Assembly (NCBI GenBank): GCA_937881505.1
Contig: CALGEM010000118.1
Location: 1-9,204 of the forward strand
Direction: 5' to 3'
Source of the DNA: an uncultured euryarchaeote
GTDB lineage: Archaea > Thermoplasmatota > Poseidoniia > Poseidoniales > Poseidoniaceae
Length of the DNA stretch: 9,204 nt
Part shown: positions 5,893-9,204 of the stretch, in pieces
Numbering within the stretch: position 1 is the first letter of the stretch
Layout of the letters: every line of letters begins with the position of its first letter
Notes under the pieces: generated by a model
Seen by the model: only the letters and a program-made list of their open reading frames with translations
Databases searched by the model: none
What the model was told of the DNA's origin: nothing
Position numbers and translations under genes: made by a program

Positions 5893-8016
5893 TCAACGGT
5901 TGAGGATAGGCAAGAAAGCATTGGCCGCCTTTTCACACGCATTTGCGACATCGTCCAGGCGCTGGAGAACCCTGTACATGTGCATGGCTGCCAACGGAGC
6001 ATCATCTCCGTTGGAGAAGACGTAAGCGGCAGCATTTGCTTCAACACCATCGGCTTCGTGCTCCTTGAAGTTCACTTCACGAATCAACTCAGCGAGCTTG
6101 TCTTCAGCCGCCTTGGTTTGGCCGCTGATGGTGAAGTCTCGAAGGGCCTCCACCGCATCCTCGTACTTTGCTACGGTATCAGATACGGCCTTTGCCATGG
6201 CCTTGAGGTTTGCCTTTGCTTCTTCGTCATCAAAGAGCGGACGGAAGGCCAACTGTTCTGCTACATTCTGAGCATAGTCAGCAATCCTGTCCTGTCGACT
6301 CACCATGTAAAGGAAGTCGTCGATTGATGTATGCACACCAAATCGCCGGTCGTTCATGGCCAATCGCCGCACTTCTGCCTTGACATAGTCGGCTTTGAGC
6401 TCGGTCTTGATCGTCATCTCAATGGCATCGGTTGCATCTTCACCATCGCAGGCCGCATTCACTGCCTCCAACATATACTCAACCGTCTCTTCGACGGCTC
6501 GTGCGTGCTCGTGGAACAACTCAAACGGCGTCACTTCATGTCCGTCGCCACCAACATCGGAAAGGGCATCTTCAACATGGACCTCTGAACCACTCTTCCA
6601 AATAGCGACACCGACCGCTATGAAGGCGAGTGGCAATATAACGATCATATTGAGGGCGTCTCCGCCAGAGGCAACAAACAACACGACAGCGCCAAAGGCG
6701 GCCGCCGGGACACTCGCCACCCAAGAAGCGGCAATTTTCCCGAACACACGGAAGTCAACGGCCTTCGCACCGCCAGCAAGACCAACGCCAACCACGGCAC
6801 CAACCAAGGTGTGCGTGGTTGAAACGGGCACAGCGAGGAAGGGCATCGAGAAGACGAGGATGGTGGTTGCTGCACCAAATTCTGCGGCGAACCCACGCGT
6901 CGGAGTGATGTCGGTGATCTTCTTTCCAATGGTCTCCATGACTCGCCAACCCCATGTGAGAACACCGACGGCAATACCGGCGGAGCCGAGCAGCACCAAC
7001 CAAATTGGAATTTCAGCCTTCGCGGCCAACTGACCAGTCTCGCTGCTGAGGACTTGCCACACAGCCGCCATTGGGCCGATGGCGTTGGAACGGTCGTTGG
7101 CGCCGTGAGCAAACGCAACGTAGGCGGCCGTGATGATTTGAAGCCAGACGAAAATTCGCTCAACGCCCTTGAAACCACGCTTTTCTTCGTTGATATCGAT
7201 GCGTCGAAGCACGGCATAAAGGACCACGCTCGAAATAATACCGATGGCGGCGGCCAGCATGATGGAGTTGATTGGGATCCAAGCGTTCTCCGCCCAGGGG
7301 TCAAAGACACCGTTTTCCTTGACAGGCAACCAATCGTTCTTGTCTTCAATCCAACCGTTGGAGGCCGCCTTGGAAATGAATCCCTTGAGCGCTTTGTACT
7401 GCAGTGCTAGGCCCAGAACGAAAAATGTCGGGAAAGCAAGTATTGGGGCAAGCCACATGGAGCGTTCAACAGGGTTGTCGTTGTCAAGAATGAGCTTCTT
7501 GATGATTACAAACGAGAAGAAACCGATTAAACCACCCATCAATGGACTGGCGACCCACGACATGACGACTTTACGAACAACTTCCCAATCGATGAGACTG
7601 GTTGAGTATTTTACCTCAAGGATAAGTCCTACGCCGAGGATACCGCCGATGATGGAGTGGGTGGTCGACACGGGGAGGCCATAGCGCGTAGCGATGGTCA
7701 GCCACGTTGCGGCCGCCATCATGGCGGCAATGAAACCAAGAGCAATGTCAGTGGAAAAGACTTCATCGATCATCGGGTCTGCGAAATCCACACTGAGAAT
7801 CCCTTTGCGAACGGTATCAGTAACCGCATCACCCGCAAAGAACGCTCCCGCAAATTCAAAGACAGCGGCGATGATCACCGCTTGCTTGAGCGTGAGGGCA
7901 CGGGACCCAACCGATGTACCCATTGCATTCGCAACATCGTTTGCGCCAATGTTCCATGCCATGTAGGCACAAACAATCAATGCTAATCCAATCAGAATAA
8001 CCGTCAGAGGTTCCAT
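5893..8016 (-). CDS. PiT-family inorganic phosphate permease fused to a DUF47 (PhoU-like) domain
   Basis: A 707-residue membrane protein. Residues 1 to about 475 form a PiT phosphate permease (ion-coupled, low-affinity uptake) with about a dozen hydrophobic segments in two homologous halves. Each half carries the family signatures: GANDVANA (24-31) and PVSTTHSIIG (115-124) in the first, GANDRSNAIGP (305-315) and PVSTTHTLVG (397-406) in the second. After an acidic linker (about 476-495), residues 496-707 match the DUF47/PhoU-like accessory domain, helical, with DRIAD (576-580), EHEAD (652-656) and LDDVANACEKAAN (687-699). DUF47 proteins are normally separate genes beside pit; here both parts are one reading frame. 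The likely metal-binding acidic pattern is kept twice and has Asn at the last position of a third (688-692). I start at the ATG at 8016, not the TTG at 8037, because a TATA-like box lies 23-31 bp upstream of the ATG and the TTG falls within the promoter. Confidence 0.95.
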   Translation of the reverse strand: MEPLTVILIGLALIVCAYMAWNIGANDVANAMGTSVGSRALTLKQAVIIAAVFEFAGAFFAGDAVTDTVRKGILSVDFADPMIDEVFSTDIALGFIAAMMAAATWLTIATRYGLPVSTTHSIIGGILGVGLILEVKYSTSLIDWEVVRKVVMSWVASPLMGGLIGFFSFVIIKKLILDNDNPVERSMWLAPILAFPTFFVLGLALQYKALKGFISKAASNGWIEDKNDWLPVKENGVFDPWAENAWIPINSIMLAAAIGIISSVVLYAVLRRIDINEEKRGFKGVERIFVWLQIITAAYVAFAHGANDRSNAIGPMAAVWQVLSSETGQLAAKAEIPIWLVLLGSAGIAVGVLTWGWRVMETIGKKITDITPTRGFAAEFGAATTILVFSMPFLAVPVSTTHTLVGAVVGVGLAGGAKAVDFRVFGKIAASWVASVPAAAFGAVVLFVASGGDALNMIVILPLAFIAVGVAIWKSGSEVHVEDALSDVGGDGHEVTPFELFHEHARAVEETVEYMLEAVNAACDGEDATDAIEMTIKTELKADYVKAEVRRLAMNDRRFGVHTSIDDFLYMVSRQDRIADYAQNVAEQLAFRPLFDDEEAKANLKAMAKAVSDTVAKYEDAVEALRDFTISGQTKAAEDKLAELIREVNFKEHEADGVEANAAAYVFSNGDDAPLAAMHMYRVLQRLDDVANACEKAANAFLPILNR

Positions 8017-8038
8017 GGTCCTGCTACCGTAACTCAAT

Positions 8039-8047
8039 ACTTATACT
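8039..8047 (-). promoter_or_regulatory. TATA-box candidate for the PiT-DUF47 gene
   Basis: On the minus strand AGTATAAGT lies with its centre about 27 bp upstream of the ATG at 8016, which implies a leaderless transcript. It overlaps the left arm of the inverted repeat at 8042-8059. The position supports the ATG at 8016 over the upstream TTG. Confidence 0.5.
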
Positions 8048-8059
8048 AGAGCGAGTATA
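8042..8059. promoter_or_regulatory. Inverted repeat, candidate operator 1 (PiT side)
   Basis: TATACT and AGTATA are perfect 6-bp arms around a 6-base centre (AGAGCG), giving an 18-bp dyad. The left arm sits in the TATA box of the PiT gene, so a bound protein would block initiation. Its centre is 20 bp from that of the second palindrome at 8064-8077. The likely ligand is the AbrB-PhoU protein encoded next to it, which is inference. AT-rich DNA makes short dyads common, which limits confidence. Confidence 0.4.
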
Positions 8060-8062
8060 TTC

Positions 8063-8068
8063 TATATA
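8063..8068 (+). promoter_or_regulatory. TATA-box candidate for the AbrB-PhoU regulator
   Basis: TATATA lies 22-27 bp upstream of the ATG at 8090, consistent with a leaderless or nearly leaderless transcript. No Shine-Dalgarno sequence precedes the ATG. It overlaps the left arm of the palindrome at 8064-8077. A second AT-rich TATATTTT at 8073-8080 is too close to the start to be the TATA box. Confidence 0.45.
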
Positions 8069-8077
8069 GGCCTATAT
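8064..8077. promoter_or_regulatory. Perfect 14-bp palindrome, candidate operator 2 (regulator side)
   Basis: ATATAGGCCTATAT is identical to its reverse complement. It covers most of the TATA box of the AbrB-PhoU gene and ends 12 bp before its start codon. AbrB-type proteins bind DNA as dimers, so a palindrome in the regulator's own promoter suggests autoregulation. This is inferred from position and symmetry only. Confidence 0.45.
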
Positions 8078-8089
8078 TTTCACGAATCC

Positions 8090-9133
8090 ATGGCACTCGG
8101 CCCAGGTGATCACGATGTCCGAAAATTGCAGGCTACTGGCGGCAGTACGTTCACACTGAGTCTGCCAAAACCTTGGGTTTTGCACAATCAACTCGAGCCC
8201 CGGTCTTCGTTGAAGGTCGATTGGCGACCCAGTGGTGCCCTCCGAATAACGCCGCTTGAACAAGATCAGCGTTTGGAGCGGCACGTCCGCATTCATCTTA
8301 GCGAGATTCCCGATAGCAGCCTCCATGACCATTTGATGGGGGCTTACATTTCTGGAGCCGACGTCATCTTGGTTGTCCATCAGGACGACGCTCTTTCGCC
8401 TTCAAAGCCAATTCGTCGTTTTCTCCGTTCAACGCGTGGGTTTGAAATTGTGGAACAAGATGCAACATTAACTGAACTCAGGTGTCTCCTTAATCCAGGC
8501 GATATGCCTCTTCATGCGAGCCTGAAGCGGATGTACCTTCTCGTGTCGTCGTTGGTAAGGGACCTCCAGGAAGTGTTAGGCGGTGGTGATGTTGAATTCG
8601 TTGCCGACCACGAAGAACGTGAAGCAGAGGTGGACAGCCTACTCTATCTGATGGAACGACAAATCCGTATTGTCTTCGAGTCCTATCAGGCCGCATCGAG
8701 ATTGAATGTAACGAGGGGACAGGCACTCGAATACGCCAATCTTGCTCGTTGTCTCGAGCGCATGATGGACCACGTTAACAATTTGACCCATTTCATCATC
8801 GAACACACCCAGTATATTTCCGAATTCAATGCGACGCCCCCAATTCAATCGCTCTCGCTTTGGCAAGAATCTCTCAAAGAATTGATGATCAACATCAGAA
8901 CGCAAGATTCTCACCGCATTGAAACAGCCCGTTTGCAACTCAAAACGCTTCAAACTGAATTGAAAGTATACGAGAATTCAATCTTTGACAGCAAGAAAAA
9001 GAATCCACTTCTTGCCGCATCCCTCTCTCTCTCTGAATCTGTTCGCCGTTTGTGCGCGTACTCGAGAGACTTTGGTGAAATTCTCCTTAACATGAAACTC
9101 TCCTCACTCATGGTGGAAATTAGAAACAAGTAA
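8090..9133 (+). CDS. AbrB-PhoU fusion: phosphate-responsive transcription regulator
   Basis: A 347-residue protein with an N-terminal SpoVT/AbrB-type DNA-binding domain (about residues 10-56: RKLQATGGSTFTLSLPKPWV followed by a beta-hairpin ending LRITP). A linking region (about 60-135) leads to an all-helical PhoU part (about 140-347). Two PhoU metal-binding patterns of the ExxxD type are visible, Glu178-Asp182 and Glu223-Asp227. Proteins of this layout are common in archaea beside phosphate transporter genes and are taken to be phosphate-uptake regulators, although few have been tested. Divergent transcription from the PiT-DUF47 gene, with only 73 bp and two inverted repeats between them, strongly suggests control of the transporter and of itself. 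The ATG at 8090 is supported by a TATA box at leaderless spacing and by AbrB-fold sequence starting within ten residues. Cytosolic; no membrane segment. Confidence 0.92.
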   Translation: MALGPGDHDVRKLQATGGSTFTLSLPKPWVLHNQLEPRSSLKVDWRPSGALRITPLEQDQRLERHVRIHLSEIPDSSLHDHLMGAYISGADVILVVHQDDALSPSKPIRRFLRSTRGFEIVEQDATLTELRCLLNPGDMPLHASLKRMYLLVSSLVRDLQEVLGGGDVEFVADHEEREAEVDSLLYLMERQIRIVFESYQAASRLNVTRGQALEYANLARCLERMMDHVNNLTHFIIEHTQYISEFNATPPIQSLSLWQESLKELMINIRTQDSHRIETARLQLKTLQTELKVYENSIFDSKKKNPLLAASLSLSESVRRLCAYSRDFGEILLNMKLSSLMVEIRNK

Positions 9134-9149
9134 ACGACGAGCAGAGGAA

Positions 9150-9204
9150 TGCAGGAGGCAGGATTCGAACCTGCGAACCGTTACGGACTGGGACCTCATC
9201 CCAG
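9150..9204 (-). tRNA. tRNA-Leu(GAG), 3' part (5' part outside window)
   Basis: Read on the minus strand from the window edge: anticodon arm with stem CTGGG/CCCAG and 7-base loop ATGAGGT (9204-9188), giving anticodon GAG at 9197-9195 with T33 before it and G37 after it. A long variable arm follows (9187-9175, CCG/CGG stem), then a T arm with stem GCAGG/CCTGC and loop TTCGAAT (9174-9158), the 3' acceptor strand CTCCTGC (9157-9151) and discriminator A at 9150. The long variable arm, A73 and the anticodon all fit leucine and rule out serine. CCA is not encoded, as is usual in archaea. The D arm and 5' acceptor strand are outside the window, so an intron cannot be excluded. It converges on the AbrB-PhoU gene with 16 bp between. 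Confidence 0.93.

Noticed and set aside
6395..7349. Frames of 212 (+) and 234 (-) residues inside the PiT-DUF47 gene
   Set aside because: Low-complexity Ser/Thr/Pro/Ala-rich translations with no motifs; both are out-of-frame readings of the permease.
8017..8037. TTG at 8037 as start of the PiT-DUF47 protein
   Set aside because: It would add seven residues without family match and would put the start inside the promoter; the ATG at 8016 is at correct spacing from a TATA-like box.
1..9204. CRISPR array, transposase, integrase, toxin-antitoxin or defence genes
   Set aside because: No regularly spaced repeats, terminal inverted repeats or matching protein motifs were seen on either strand.

Overview
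The window is most likely archaeal, probably from a marine Thermoplasmatota/Euryarchaeota-type lineage such as Marine Group II; the lineage is inference. Supporting features are TATA-like boxes about 25 bp upstream of three start codons with almost no room for a leader (leaderless-type promoters), an AbrB-PhoU fusion regulator of a type common in archaea, and a tRNA-Leu gene with no encoded CCA. Some internal genes do carry Shine-Dalgarno sequences. Coding density is high and no mobile element, CRISPR array or integration site was seen.

Layout. (1) 1-416 (+): the 3' end of a dimethylarginine dimethylaminohydrolase / amidinotransferase-fold gene. (2) 410-817 (-): a small unrecognised protein whose 3' end overlaps gene 1. 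(3) 881-3019 (+): a full-length catalase-peroxidase, katG, behind a leaderless-type promoter and divergent from gene 2. (4) 3050-8016 (-): a same-strand series, given here in transcription order: a PiT phosphate permease fused to a PhoU-like DUF47 domain, a candidate 21-residue peptide overlapping the next start by ATGA, a membrane protein with a GIDE/MULAN-like domain but no RING finger, a 7-helix membrane protein, and a short-chain dehydrogenase that converges on katG. (5) 8090-9133 (+): an AbrB-PhoU regulator divergent from the permease. (6) 9150-9204 (-): the 3' part of a tRNA-Leu(GAG), converging on the regulator.

The clearest functional unit is the phosphate module at 5.9-9.1 kb. A low-affinity phosphate transporter carries its PhoU-like accessory domain in the same polypeptide. 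A second PhoU protein with a DNA-binding AbrB head is transcribed divergently from a 73-bp intergenic region. That region holds two inverted repeats with centres 20 bp apart, each overlapping one of the two opposing TATA boxes. This suggests a compact phosphate-responsive switch, with the regulator acting on both itself and the transporter. The genes downstream of the permease (GIDE-like membrane protein, 7-TM protein, SDR) may be co-transcribed, but nothing in the sequence ties them to phosphate. katG is an independent oxidative-stress gene that probably came from bacteria.
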